47,407 bases of DNA from Chara braunii. Taxonomy: Eukaryota; Streptophyta; Charophyceae; Charales; Characeae. Below the pieces are notes generated by a model. The model saw nothing but the letters and a program-made list of their open reading frames with translations, was not told where the DNA came from and made no database searches. The stretch is taken from contig BFEA01000071.1 in assembly GCA_003427395.1 (NCBI GenBank), positions 1,427,475-1,474,881 on the forward strand, given 5' to 3'. Both the position numbers and the translations under genes were made by a program. Each line of letters opens with the position of its first letter. Positions within the stretch are counted from its first letter, which is position 1. Positions 1-10,756 of the stretch are shown piece by piece.

Positions 1-16
1 CACACACACACACACA

Positions 17-93
<77 letters not shown>
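1..93. repeat. (CA)n-(CT)n compound microsatellite
   Basis: About 18 bases of CA repeat run directly into about 74 bases of CT repeat. The window also ends in a CT tract, and another lies at 46642-46722. Confidence 0.97.
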
Positions 94-98
<5 letters not shown>

Positions 99-715
99 AG
101 CACCCGCATGCAACGACTTGCTGTTTTCTGGTCGCCTGTAGCCTCTCTCTGTCGAGGCCGTACCATAGGTAGGGTAGATTCGTAATTTTGTTTGGCTGAG
201 GGCTAACCGAGAGACCTACCTGTAGTGGAGATTCGTGAGGGTCATATCTGCAAAGTCGGGAAAATACAGGCCCAGCACTAACTGAATTTCCTATTGCTAC
301 CCTAACTGCGAATAGCAGGCCCTGGCTACCCCTAGGACAGACACGCCCTAAAGGCCTATGCTGATAGACGGTCCTATAGCCTATAGCCGGGTAAGGTAGA
401 GGCCGAAAGGCCGGAACTGGTACGGTACCGATCGGTCAGTCAGTCCGGTCTAGGTCGAGTCTAGGCTAGTTTAGTCTATAGATAGACGGGGCACATCGGT
501 TCAGGGCTTTTGGCAGTTGGTACCGAGTACATCGCTGCTGCGCTACGCCGGTCTATGGAGTGGCTCCATAGATAGGCGGGGCACATCGGTTCAGGGCTTT
601 TGACGTGAACCGGAAGTGTTGACGGCTCAGCGTTGTGGGAGACAGACATAGCCAGACCATCGGAGCGCCGACTATAGCTGGGACCTGCGTTGTACTCTGT
701 CAGCACGCGGGGCTG
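94..715. repeat. Unassigned DNA with a 90-bp-spaced direct repeat
   Basis: I recognise no gene here. The motif GGGGCACATCGGTTCAGGGC, with flanking matches, occurs at about 481-512 and again at 571-602, giving a spacing of 90 bp. The stretch around 365-470 is rich in short inverted words (GGCCGAAAGGCC, GGTACGGTACC). A minus-strand frame crossing both repeat units encodes a repeated SPEPMCP motif, which follows from the DNA repeat and does not show a gene. Confidence 0.5.
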
Positions 716-931
716 TCAGGGGTCTGGGTTATCGAGGTCTGCTGGAGGCGAGAGAAGTTGGTGCCCTGTTGGACCCTCCTCCGGAGTGGGGTTCCAGGGT
801 TGCGGTGCTGCAGCCATAGCTGCAGCTTCTTCCTCAGAGGTCATCTTGTCAGGGTTTGGTTGCGCTACTGCAGACTTCCACTCCGACACTTCGTCATTAT
901 CAGATACTGTGGCGCTGGTCTTCTTCTTCAT
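716..931 (-). pseudogene. Possible N-terminal fragment of a retroelement gag-like protein
   Basis: A 71-codon minus-strand frame begins MKKKTSATVSDNDEVSEWKS and continues with acidic, Ala/Pro-rich sequence (SEEEAAAM, NPTPEEGPTG). The composition resembles the start of a retrotransposon gag, but no diagnostic motif is present. Upstream on the same strand, the reverse complement at 1353 reads TGTTATGATTCTGG, a common form of LTR 5' end. The stretch 932-1353 could therefore be LTR plus leader. This is inference only; the piece could equally be a chance ORF. Confidence 0.15.
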
Positions 932-1422
932 CCTTTGAGTGGCGCTTGGCCCCAGAGGCCTGTTTCAGGGTGGCGCTTCCCTAAGGAGGCTGTATCTGGG
1001 TGGCGCTTGATGCTTCAGGGGCTCAGGGGGTTATGGGTGTTAATCAGGGTTGGGGAGTGAAGCGCTGCTCATTTCTGAGCAGCGCACTGTAGTTCTAAAG
1101 TTATCCTGACAATTTGAGACTATGAGTTTAATAAACAGTGTATAACTGGGTTTGGACTATCTTCGTTTCATTGTTTCCTGGATGTGATCTGCTCGACTTT
1201 TCTCTATAACTGGTTGTGAGGATTGACTGGAGTGAATTGCACTTTCAGTGTACCATGTCATATCGCATGGTCAAGTCTTCCGCTGTGTTATCTCTCCCTG
1301 TGCGGTGTGATACTCCTATCGTCTCCCCTTCCTTGACAACCAGAATCATAACACAATGCTGGGAAAAGCAGCTCACCGGGGGGCTGGGGAGGCTGACCAA
1401 CATGTCCTGGCAGTTGCCACTG

Positions 1423-2280
1423 TCCATTTGAAATACCGGAGTCCAAAACATGCAGTGGCTGATCTACTACCATGCTCTTCCAGTCAACTAGTGGCTCAGC
1501 AAGCGCCAATCGGATGTGGCCCAAAGGGACTCCAACGAAATTTGCGCCCTCTGTGATGTAGGCACCCCAGAGGACCTGCCACATTGCCTACTGACCTGCC
1601 CCAACTCAGGCCAGCTCTGGAACAGAGCAGCCAACCTTTAGGAAACCGGTACAGCCACCCCCATACCAAACAGCCTCGTTGCCACACTCACTGGCTGCAA
1701 AGAACCAGGGATGCAGGAGAAGTGGCAACACACACTCTATTGAAGACTCCACCGTGCAAGCAGACGATTGCAACACAAACATGACCGCTGGCGGAAGCAT
1801 GGGAAGACCTAATCCATACCCTAGTAACATAGTATCATTCTCACTGGTGCAAAGCAAGGAAGCAGATCAAAGACAACCCCACCAAGAAACAGGAAAAATG
1901 TTGACAAATTCACCAAGGACGTGCTGGGCAGTTGCAATTGGGGACCATTCTGGGTGGCATACTCAGGATCGCTTGGGGAGACCAGTGGGGACACCAGGGA
2001 GACGATCATCAAAGGACAACTACCTCTTCAGATTCTAGCGAATCAAGGGAGGCCCTAGCCCTGGCCTGACTTCAAACCCCGACTGACCTGGAGGAAACTG
2101 TTTAGTTCTTTTGGAGGAAGGCATTAGGGTTTAGGGTTTAAGGAACCTTGGCATCGACTTACAAGATTTTCAGGCTTTAGGGTATCGGCTTAGTTTTTCT
2201 TTCTTTAATTTCGCCTTTTTAGTCCAGCTTCGAGTTTTTTTTAAGTTGCAGGAAATGGGACGTTGGACCCAGTTTCCAGC
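1423..2280 (+). pseudogene. LINE 3' end: decayed ORF2 C-terminal zinc knuckle and 3' UTR
   Basis: The frame at 1450-1641 reads MQWLIYYHALPVN, a stop, then a segment ending CALCDVGTPEDLPHCLLTC followed by a tryptophan. This is the CX2C-H-X4-C zinc-knuckle domain at the C-terminus of plant LINE ORF2 proteins. The ALPVN-WL block parallels RCLPVNDWL in the LINE at 39610-43811. In-frame stops at 1429, around 1491 and 1639 mark it as dead. Further LINE-like codons appear in another frame at about 1736-1830. Bases 2257-2280 (GGGACGTTGGACCC then TTTCCAGC) match the 3' UTR of the LINE at 43728-43750, which supports LINE tail sequence up to about 2280. Nothing upstream of about 1423 could be assigned to this element. 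Confidence 0.7.
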
Positions 2281-2760
2281 TCAAGCCTAATGTGGGTAAC
2301 GGCCCCAACACTATCCGGGTTGAGATGTTGAGGAATTCCCGACCTCATGATTTTTATATAATACAAGTGGACCCGCCGCAACCACGCTGCGGCCCAGAAG
2401 AGGGGATGTTCGGCAGGGGTGGTAGAACGGGTGAAGGAGCTGCAGCGGCGGGCAGGCTGCAGGTAGGAGGGGNAGGCGGCTACTCCTCCTGTCTCCTTTT
2501 TCTCTATCGCAGCCTTGATCTTATACCTTCCTCTATCCCAATCCTGCTCCCCGATCCGACGCCTCTTTCTCCTCACACCTCGTCGATCCCCACCTCCCTC
2601 TATCCCGATCCCACTTATTGCTCGTCTCGATGTCTGCTCCAGTACCACTTCCCTCTGACCCGGCCTCGATCCTCCCACGTTCCCCGATCACCATGTCCTT
2701 CCATCTTGATCCCGATCCCACTTCTTACTTGCCTCGATGTCTGCTCCGACTTAATATTCC
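2281..2760. repeat. Pyrimidine-rich tract with 107-bp direct repeat
   Basis: From about 2480 the plus strand is strongly C/T rich. A 40-bp segment beginning ATCCCGATCCCACTT and ending CTCGATGTCTGCTCC occurs at 2602 and again at 2709. One ambiguous base lies at 2473. Long open frames on both strands here reflect the biased composition; I see no protein family. Confidence 0.5.
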
Positions 2761-4243
2761 CTGATATAATACTCAAAACATAGCTCAGACATTAATCAGA
2801 TATTACTTATAGTATCCAGAAATAATACAGCACATATATGTCACATAAGTGAATACTTCAAACACGAGTCTTTAAAATGCAGTATAACCCACGATAGATA
2901 GCCCATCAACACAACAATAATTTACAACACGATAAACATAACTTATTTACTAAGATTGTCGGGGAAAAACAAAGTATACCTCAGAAACAATAACATGAAA
3001 TTAGCTCAACTGCCAATAATGCAATTAAATAGCTCTCAAAAGCGTATTGCAAATTCTATAAGGCAATATCAGGACTGACAATGAGTAAATAGCATGATAC
3101 AATTGCTACTCCCTTCAGGTCTCATGCGAAGCAATAATACAGGGGAGGCGGTGTAATCCTCATGAGATAACATCTCGACTCCTGAGCCCCGCTCTAAAGA
3201 TCAAGCCTCACCGCAACCCCCTCAGATTTCAGTGCTTGCACCTTACTAAACCTTATCAAGATCAGCAAGACAACCCCACTCACGCCTATCAAGACAACAG
3301 GTGACGATCCTGCACCTTTCTAAGTATGGTGACCCTACCTAGTGAGAGTCTGGTTTAGGTCGTCACTCTAGACCCACCCTTACTAGGTAGTAGTTGCCCT
3401 ACTTCACCATCAATGTTTAAGTAAGGGAACAAAACTCTTTCCTCTTCTCTTATCCGATAATGTAGTTATTCTCCCATTCAAAGGAAAAGATAACAACACC
3501 CCACCATGGACCAGGAACATAGTTCCGGCGTGGGTCTCACTATCAGTTTTGAGACTAATATTTGCCTCCTTAAGTCTTATCGAGGGAGTAACAACTCAAG
3601 AATGCACTTCCACTGAGGATAAGCTATACATGCCAACTAACTTCCTTCAGGAAGAATCACCTTTCAGAGAAGCCGGTCACCCCATTCACCTCTGATCCCA
3701 TGTCAGACGTGGGTTTCACGCAAACTGTATATCCTCGTGGAAGACAGTCCATACAAAATCATCAATCAACCATTATCCAAGACACAACAAAAGCGTACGT
3801 ATGATAACAACCAAATAAACCATTATAGAACAACATATATATCCATATCACATATACTTAGGACATAGGCCTCTCTCCGACTTAGGCACAACACTAGCCT
3901 AGGGACGCCTACTTCTCAAGCTTCGTCAATAGTTAGCCAGACAACTCGTATGTGACTCATCCCCTGACCAACTCACACTATCGAAGAATCTAGGTACAAT
4001 ATTCAACACAGTACCCATCGTATCATATCTCAGTTTGGGCTGAAGGAAAAATCCTTGCAATTAAACCCCTCACTTCGCGCTCATCAATCATCTCCTCATA
4101 CCTGTTGCTCCCAAATCAGCAACTTCCTCCTAAAACGAAGGTCATATGACTAGGAGGAGATGACCCACCTTACCTTAATTATCTCTCAAGGCAGGCTTAG
4201 TACTACAGTCACGCAAGGGGTCAACTAGCCTTGGATTCCAACA
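2761..4243 (-). mobile_element. Non-coding internal/3' region of a relic LTR element
   Basis: This AT-rich DNA has no convincing coding frame. The block 3150-3570 is a diverged copy of 17085-17490, which lies in the 3' untranslated part of the gypsy element. Shared anchors in order include GGTGTAATCCT, GAGCCCCGCT or AAGCCCCGCT, GGTGACCCTACCTA, TAATGTAGT and ATGGACCAGGAACA. Both copies have the same orientation. Together with the PBS/LTR at 4730-4760 this suggests an old minus-strand element related to the gypsy element but lacking its gag-pol. Bases 3571-4243 have no other assignment. Confidence 0.5.
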
Positions 4244-4585
4244 ATGGGCATACTCAGTAATGCTAATGTCACTGCACTTAACCCAAGCCAAATCAGATGT
4301 GCAACGCATCGCTCAGACACATCAATTATCAAGGCCAGGAAGCACCCCAACTCCAACTATCAACGTACTAGTCAGACTTCACAAGGGCACAGTCAAAGCA
4401 CTCATCGACCTCAAACAACCCTTACGGGGTCGTCCAAACCTCGTTCACAGAATTATTCCTCACCTCATGCTTTATCAAATGCCATATACGACCAACCATT
4501 CCGCCTAAACCAATCAATATAGCAAAAGGCGTCATCTTCCTTAGATCATCAATCTGCCTCGAATTAGGGCTCGATTTTTAAGGAC
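4244..4585 (+). pseudogene. Degenerate retropepsin (LTR-retrotransposon protease) fragment
   Basis: Plus-strand frames read TINVLVRLHKGTVKALID and then, after a frameshift within about 40 bases, TSFTELFLTSCFIKCHI followed by PKPINIAKGVIF. The ALID block followed by a hydrophobic strand fits the aspartic protease of Ty3/gypsy-type elements (normally ALIDSGAT). The glycine of the active-site triplet is lost at the frameshift. The strand is opposite to the surrounding relic LTR element, so this is probably an independent insertion or a rearranged piece. No RT follows. Confidence 0.45.
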
Positions 4586-4729
4586 ACCTCAGTCCTACAA
4601 TACTTCCAATGATAGTCAAAATATTAGCCAATAGTTCAGACAAGTCTAACAAAAACTTCTTCTTTGCCTATTTCTCAATTTCCATACCCGGATGTCGTTC
4701 CACCAGGGAGAACGGTAGGCAACCGTTAT

Positions 4730-4746
4730 CCCTGGCAACGACGCCA
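4730..4746 (-). other. Relic primer-binding site of an LTR retrotransposon
   Basis: The minus strand reads TGGCGTCGTTGCCAGGGAT. This is a three-mismatch version of TGGCGCCGTTGCCGGGGAT, the PBS motif of many plant Ty3/gypsy elements and identical to the one at 24116-24134. Two bases separate it from the LTR end (CGACA on the minus strand at 4749), exactly as in the intact element. It fixes orientation: LTR to the right, internal region to the left. Confidence 0.7.
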
Positions 4747-5479
4747 CCTGTCGAGCGCATCGGTCCGGTACCGCACGGGGCAGCGCGAGACCCTCCTGGC
4801 CGCGTCACGCAGGAGTTGGTCTATTCCTTCATCGCGAATATACATGGAGCTTCCGCAAGCCGCTCCGGTCGAGTGCGTCAACTATACCTCTCGCGAGCCC
4901 CTACGACAGGATAGGGCCTACGCGAGGCACGACTTACCTCCACCTTACGGGAGCTGTCACCTCCCTTCGGTGGGCGTATCCCCGTCGAGCTACCAGTCCA
5001 CAGTACGAACACTACTCAGCTGTAATCGCAGAGGTGGACCAGCCGAGGGCGTTTCTCGTTTGCTGTAGCATAGGGGGTACGAGCGGTAGTACGCCTCTAT
5101 CGGACCCGCACGAGAACCGACATCTTGGGGGGCTGAAGTCCCAAGCGCGACCCGTCGTCGGTCGGCTAGGACGCATCCCACACACCACGCGCACACCACT
5201 CTATAGGACATAAAAATAAAAATACACACACCTACACATACATATATAGAACGACACAAAATAAACAACGCAACAACACTCTTAGTCCCTTAGTAGCCAT
5301 CCCATAACTTTCCGATACAGAAATCGGATAGGCGTCGCGCGCGAGAATTAGTATAAAACCACGCTGATGCAGGGCTAACTCATATCGACTCGCAATGCAA
5401 GAGTACGCAAGCGGTCGCAATGATGACGTACTATGTAGTACCCATACTATGCGGTCCTTGTTGATCTCGAGGGTCGCAT

Positions 5480-5690
5480 TCGACACTCAAGTGTCGACTG
5501 ACACGCGCCTTGAGGGATTGATCTCTCGCGCTGGACAACCGCCAAGTGCGGTTGAAAGCCACACCCTCTTCTGCACCCTGTGGAGAGTGGGTGTTACACA
5601 GGTTCATACCTGTGGTGGCAATCGTCTCTTATTGCCCTGGAGACCAGCTCTATCATCCAGGGCCCATGAAGAAGTCAAGGGGTTTGACTT
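5480..5690. repeat. Cluster of six perfect stem-loops in the relic LTR
   Basis: Consecutive hairpins read by eye: 5480-5497 (8 bp, loop CA), 5536-5554 (7 bp, loop CAAGT), 5597-5614 (7 bp, loop TCAT), 5617-5636 (6 bp), 5634-5663 (7 bp, loop 16) and 5672-5690 (7 bp, loop GGGGT). Stem sequences are unrelated to each other and to those of the LTR at 13820-14555. Confidence 0.7.
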
Positions 5691-6477
5691 TGACGGCTGC
5701 CACGGACTACAACGTCCAACTATAAAAATTAACAAGCAAAGTCATAAAATAAATAAATAGTCATCCTAATACCCATATATCAAATCAGAACTCGAGACGG
5801 GATAAAAACAAGGGGAAACATAAGCCCATCAGGTATGCAGATCGTGCGTCACATGGTTGTCATTCTCACTGCCTCCAAAGTATGGCCCATATACCAAGGT
5901 CCAAAATACTAACCTGCATAAAACATAGGCACACACAATAGCCACATTGTCATACACCAATGTGGTCAACTTTACTGTTCCCTGTAACTCAGACCACGCC
6001 TCACACACTCAAGCCCCAGTCATAGTTCAACTTTCCATAAATCTCATAAGTGTTTTATAATGTCATTTAAAAGAAGTCCGGTTAAAACCCTCAAAGAAAC
6101 ATATCAAATCACAAGACTAGGACAATCAAGCTGAGGTACGGGTGTAAGCAAAGTTGTGTCGTGAGCCGACAAATCGGCGATCAACCAACCGACATGTTAT
6201 CAGTGATAACAGAAAATGACCCTCGTAGGATCAAGCTGAAATTAGTCCAAATCCTAAGTCAAACGATCAAAAGAACCTGTAACACAAGACAGGTCAATGC
6301 CCCAGGCTAAAACCATAAGCCCCTGGAGAATAATCCCCATACCACAATCTCTCTCAGAGCCTTTCCTAATAGCTAAGCCTAAGTCTATCTCTAAGCCAGT
6401 GCCCAAAGAAAGGTAGACTCATGGCATAATTTCCTCTATCCAGGGTGGATTACCAGAATCGTCATTTGTCGAAATAT

Positions 6478-6810
6478 AATCCAACTCCTTTAAACTAAGA
6501 AAATTTCGGCAGTGCTTCCCGTAGGAAAAGTGTCTTCCCAAAATTTATATAAGCTCAAATATGAAAACTGAAATAATCTCTAACTTAAGAAAGTCCAATT
6601 TTGTCTAACCCCCAGATTTAGCAAAAATTTGGGCAGCACTCCCTTTAGAAAAGGAGACCTTCCAGATTTTTACTGGGTCGTATATAAAGAAAAGACAAGT
6701 TGAACTTTGACAAGTCAAAAATTGACTAACTCCTTGGATTTGTAGAAATTTTGGCAGCGCTTCCCGTAGAGAAAGTAGCTTGCGAAGATTTATACAAAGC
6801 CAAATATAAA
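6478..6810. repeat. Three diverged tandem units of about 122 bp
   Basis: The core GGCAG occurs at 6509, 6632 and 6753 within blocks of the form AAATTTCGGCAGTGCTTCCC then AGAAAAGG. The core closely resembles the 54-bp minisatellite unit of the gypsy LTRs (AATTTCGGCAGCGCTTTCG), linking the relic to the same LTR lineage. Confidence 0.65.
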
Positions 6811-7334
6811 AAATGATCTCAGAAAATGAAAGAATTGACCTAAGTAAAGAAAAGCTATCACAGAAAATGCAGGAATTGAAACTAACTCCTATCGCTCTAG
6901 CACGTGGCGAGCATCTAAAGCAACTACCTACCAAACTAAAACTCAGATCAGGTAGTCATCTCACTCAACCACATGCAGGCCAAACCACAAAGGTAAGTAC
7001 TCTCACCAGACCCAAGTAAATCTGGACAAACAATAGTTCATAGTCTTTCAATGATTTAACCCGTGTACCCAACTTTCATAAGGCGTAAAGTCAGATCACC
7101 CAAACTTATGGGACATGCCTAACTTAGCCATTGAATATACACAAAACAGATGGCACAACTACTTCTCTCTTCTATGGGCATGTGACTAGGCCATCCCAGT
7201 CGCCCTGAACTGTTTAAATATCCCAACTTTATATAATTATCTGGCCTTAGTCTTATAAGGTTGCATATGACTGAACCAAACTTCAAGTTCAGTCTGCCCC
7301 ATCTTACCACCAATTTATTCTTAATTAATACTCC

Positions 7335-8232
7335 CAAGCATAAATCACAGTAATCCAGAAGAAGATGGTGTGGGTTCTAATATCATAACGTTACCAACTC
7401 CTTCCCCACTCACCCTGATCGAATCAGGGAATTCTCAACCCTCCTACTCATACGTCACTCAAGTTGAGAAAAAACATTGTTCCTACTGCTTTTTATACTA
7501 ATTTTCTCCTACCTTTTGCCTCCGTACTACGTTCTCCGCGGAACCGAAATCAGCCTTCCCCATGGTAATGGGCCTCGCACAGGCCGGGGGTCACTCCTAG
7601 CTTCCAATTCATCAGGTATTCTCCCTACATCCCGTTATCACAACCTGGTTCGTACCAAAAAATAGTCCGACGCCGTTCGGGCCAATACAAAACACTTCAA
7701 CTTCAGCCTATAATCCGAGCCATTAAGTGGACCAGGTTCGTTCAACAAATTTTACCATCCCCCTTACGCTTAAGATCGGTTCTGCCGGATTTCTCCGAAT
7801 TTTCTGTTCCGCTAGCGCCGGCTTCCCGGTCTGGACGTGTTGGAGACTGTCATAAAGTCCAAAGCCTGAAAAACACCTGGGTTCGTAGTTAAAAATACTC
7901 CCAGCTTAGGTGCATGCTCCACCACCGCACTTTCAATCGCAATATCTTAATCAGCCCAGGGAGGCAGAACAGGTTCAACGACATCCTGTATTTGCAGCAT
8001 CCTTCGCTAGTACATTGTTCTGCCAGATTTCAAGAATCAGTCTCTCTGCAACTCCCTGTCTTATTTAGCACCAGTATCAGGATCCTGCTCACTCAGCCAA
8101 ACGCGTGCTACTTCGACGATTTTTTTCCAGAACTCAGTAGGTTCACGCCTGTGCATCCACTCAAGCCCATCTATCACCACCTGCCTGGGATACCCCTGTT
8201 TCCGCAATTCCTCGATTAATGTAAGTACATTG
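7335..8232 (-). repeat. PLE 3' terminal repeat (pseudo-LTR), downstream copy
   Basis: This block holds the last codons of ORF2 and about 725 bp of 3' UTR. It is about 95% identical by eye to 33237-34138. Homology starts at CAAGCATAAA and stops abruptly after GTAAGTACATTG on the right. Bases 7335-8060 are non-coding. Confidence 0.85.
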
Positions 8233-9745
8233 AGAAAGGTAACCCCCGCAACATTCGAATTCCTCGAGATCCGTAGGATGGTGTTTGCCACCGTAGCAAA
8301 CTTTGCTTTAGGCGGCCCAAAAGATCGGAAGTCCTTGTAAGTTCTAAAGCGCAGATCCTCAGACCCCCAGATCGAGTCCCCATTTTTGAACTTATGAGAC
8401 ATCACTATGGTTTTCGATTCTTCGCTTTTAAGCAGCCTAGTTTCCAGGAAGTCCAAAATTCCCAGTCCAGTATCCGTTCTTTCAAGTAGTAGCCCATCCA
8501 GATAGCAACGAGTGACAAGGTCAAAACACTCGCGCGCCCTTCGCTCAGACGCAGGATCATCTTTTTTGAAAAAAAACACCACCAGAAGATCGTCGATATA
8601 TCTCTTTCCCGTGTTGAACTTAGCGCCAGTGCCTAGCGATCAAAGAAACCTGTATTCTGAGAACATACACATCATGGAAGCCAACGGGGGGCTAGCTCTG
8701 GCCCCCATCGGGATCCCTTGTTTCTTTTTCAGTACCAAATCACACACTCGAAAAAAGGTGTTTTCCAGCTGGAACTTAGTCAGAGTTACTAACACACCGA
8801 GTCTGACTGATTTCCAGCCTGCTTCACCATGTGATTTCCCAAATTTTGCCTGTTTTTTTCGGGTGTTTACTCGAATCCACCTAAATCCATCCTTCCGGAA
8901 GACATCCACAATCCATTCTACCGCATTGGAGATTTCACTGTGAGGTAGTTGTGTAAACATCTTCTTGATGTCATAGGTCCGTGCTTCGAAGTCCAGCCTG
9001 TTTTCAGCCCCCTATTTATTAACCTTTTCAATCTCACCTTTCAATTCGCCAATCGACCGAAGGTTGAAGTGTGGTACCTTCGCGTGTTCAATCAACCCAT
9101 TCAAAGCAGTCGAGAGCAGGCCAGAGGCAGCTCGAAATGGGCTAGAAAACGACGGGACTATGGGTCTCTTCTTAGTTTTATCCTTCTCTTTCGACAAAAC
9201 ATATGCAAACTGCAGTTCCCCTTTCTTATCCCATGATGTGATTTTTCCCAGCCCAGCCTCCTGGTACGAGCGCCTACATTTTTCAATTACTACATCCGGC
9301 CGGTCCGAGACGCACTCATAGTTTGCGTTGTCAAGATACATCTTACGTAGCCCCTTTTCATAGAGAACTGGGCACTCGATCCAAGTTTCGCTCGTATTCC
9401 GATCAAGTGGGAATCGGACCAACCCATTCAGCGCCTGTCCCACTCCTACCACATACTCACTCAGAATACAATACCTGTGTCGAGCCTGTCCAGGCCGAGA
9501 CACTACTCGCCAGTTAATCCTCATTTCGTCGGTAAGCAGGCCGACTAATCGCAAACGGTTCAACGCATCATTACAGGCACGCCGAACCGAGTCCTTGCTA
9601 ACCATTGTTCCAGGGAAAGGAACGTTTTTTGCATTAAATAAGAAAATAATGCACATCTCCTACCTCACTCATCTTAACCGTTACGTGCCCATCCACTTTG
9701 GGCAAGTTAAATCCTGCACAAGCACATTCAAAGACACGTTCAAGT
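8061..9745 (-). pseudogene. PLE ORF2, C-terminal part: zinc motif and reverse transcriptase
   Basis: Directly after the insertion point the frame reads ERVFECACAGFNLPKVDGHV, a CxC with a later His. One frameshift near 9640 leads into NAKNVPFPGTMVSKDSV. The RT follows: a fingers block KDKTKKRPIVPSF, motif A ARTYDIKKMFTQLPH (about 8945-8985), motif B KQGIPMGARASPPLA (about 8700) and motif C RYIDDLLVV (about 8600), ending at the TAA at 8061. The catalytic aspartates are all present. Two in-frame stops break it: TAG at about 9012 and TGA at 8640, the second between motifs B and C. There is no C-terminal nuclease, consistent with the N-terminal GIY-YIG on the other side of the insertion. Confidence 0.85.
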
Positions 9746-10756
9746 TATCGAGCGCATCGGCCCTCGCGTGAACGAGGGCCCTCCCGGCTATGTCACGCAG
9801 GAGTTACTTATCAACAACAAAACACGGAGACAACTTAAGGACAAAAAGCGAAATAGTTTCCACGAGCCGCCGAGACGGTGCGAGGTCGCGTCGTCCCTTC
9901 ACCGCTCTAGCCGGTTGCGCCAGCTCTACATCCCGCGGTCCCCTACGACAGGACAGGTTCCCGCGGGGCATAAGCTTGCTTCCCTAAGGGGCTGTCACCA
10001 CCCTTAGGGGCGTATCCCTACCGAGCTACCGACCCACGTGCGAAAGCTTTAATATGCAATTGCAGAGGTGGGTCGGTCGAGGGCGTTTGCTCGCACGCTG
10101 TAGTATAGGTATACGAGAGTTAAGCGCCTGTTGAACCTGGACGCTGTTCGTCACTTAGGGCGCTGATCTCCTAAGGATGAAGCAAACGTCAGTCAACTAC
10201 GGTAATTAAGAAAACAAACAATTCAACCCCAGTCCCATGCGTATCATACTCATCAGAATATATAACTTTTCAAAGCAATACATACACGGATCAATTTTAC
10301 AGTCAATCATTTCAACAATTAAAACGTAATACTTAACATAATTGATTTGGTCTGACGAAAAAGATCATGCTGTCTTACTTCCTCCTCGTCGCAGGTGTAA
10401 CCTCTTTTGTATAAAGAGGACCGTTTAGATCTATTTCCTCGATCTGAATTTGTGTTTGGAATTTTCTTCACTTGCGTTTCACATAAAAGTCTAAAGATAA
10501 CGTTAGATTGAAGAAATAAATTTGTTTACGTTTTACTTCCTATGTATTTACCCCTCAATGCCAAAGCCTGATAGTGAAATCATCGGGGTAATCCGAATAT
10601 TATCCATCCGACGGTCCTAACTACATAAAGTGTTTTTGTTTTTGTTTTTGTTTTTAAGATTACCTCGTGAAGTCATAATCATATGACTTCCTTAACGAGA
10701 TTGGTCTATGCAAAGAGGTTTTCTGGAATCTGAGTAAGATTTCCAGAAAGCGGCGT

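Larger units (their letters stand above)
4749..7334 (-). mobile_element. Relic 5' LTR related to the gypsy LTRs of this window
   Basis: It starts TGTCGAGCGCATCGG in plus coordinates, like LTR copy B at 24137. Homology can be followed to about 5200 through shared words (GTCACGCAGGAGTT, CTACGACAGGA, GCGTATCCC, GAGCTACC, GCAGAGGTGG). Farther right the sequence has diverged but keeps two architectural features of the intact LTR: a run of perfect hairpins (5480-5690) and a tandem repeat with the core TTCGGCAGTGCTTCC (6478-6810). The right end is cut at 7335 by the 3' end of the PLE. No supported coding frame is present. The stretches 5200-5480, 5760-6470 and 6811-7334 hold nothing else I can name. 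Confidence 0.55.

Noticed and set aside
635-1060. 141-codon plus-strand ORF
   Set aside because: Cys/Arg/Leu-rich with no motif; the minus strand has the more protein-like frame, and that one is weak too.
2124-2140. Telomere-type repeat (TTTAGGG)
   Set aside because: Only about two units; too short to mark a telomere or a former chromosome end.
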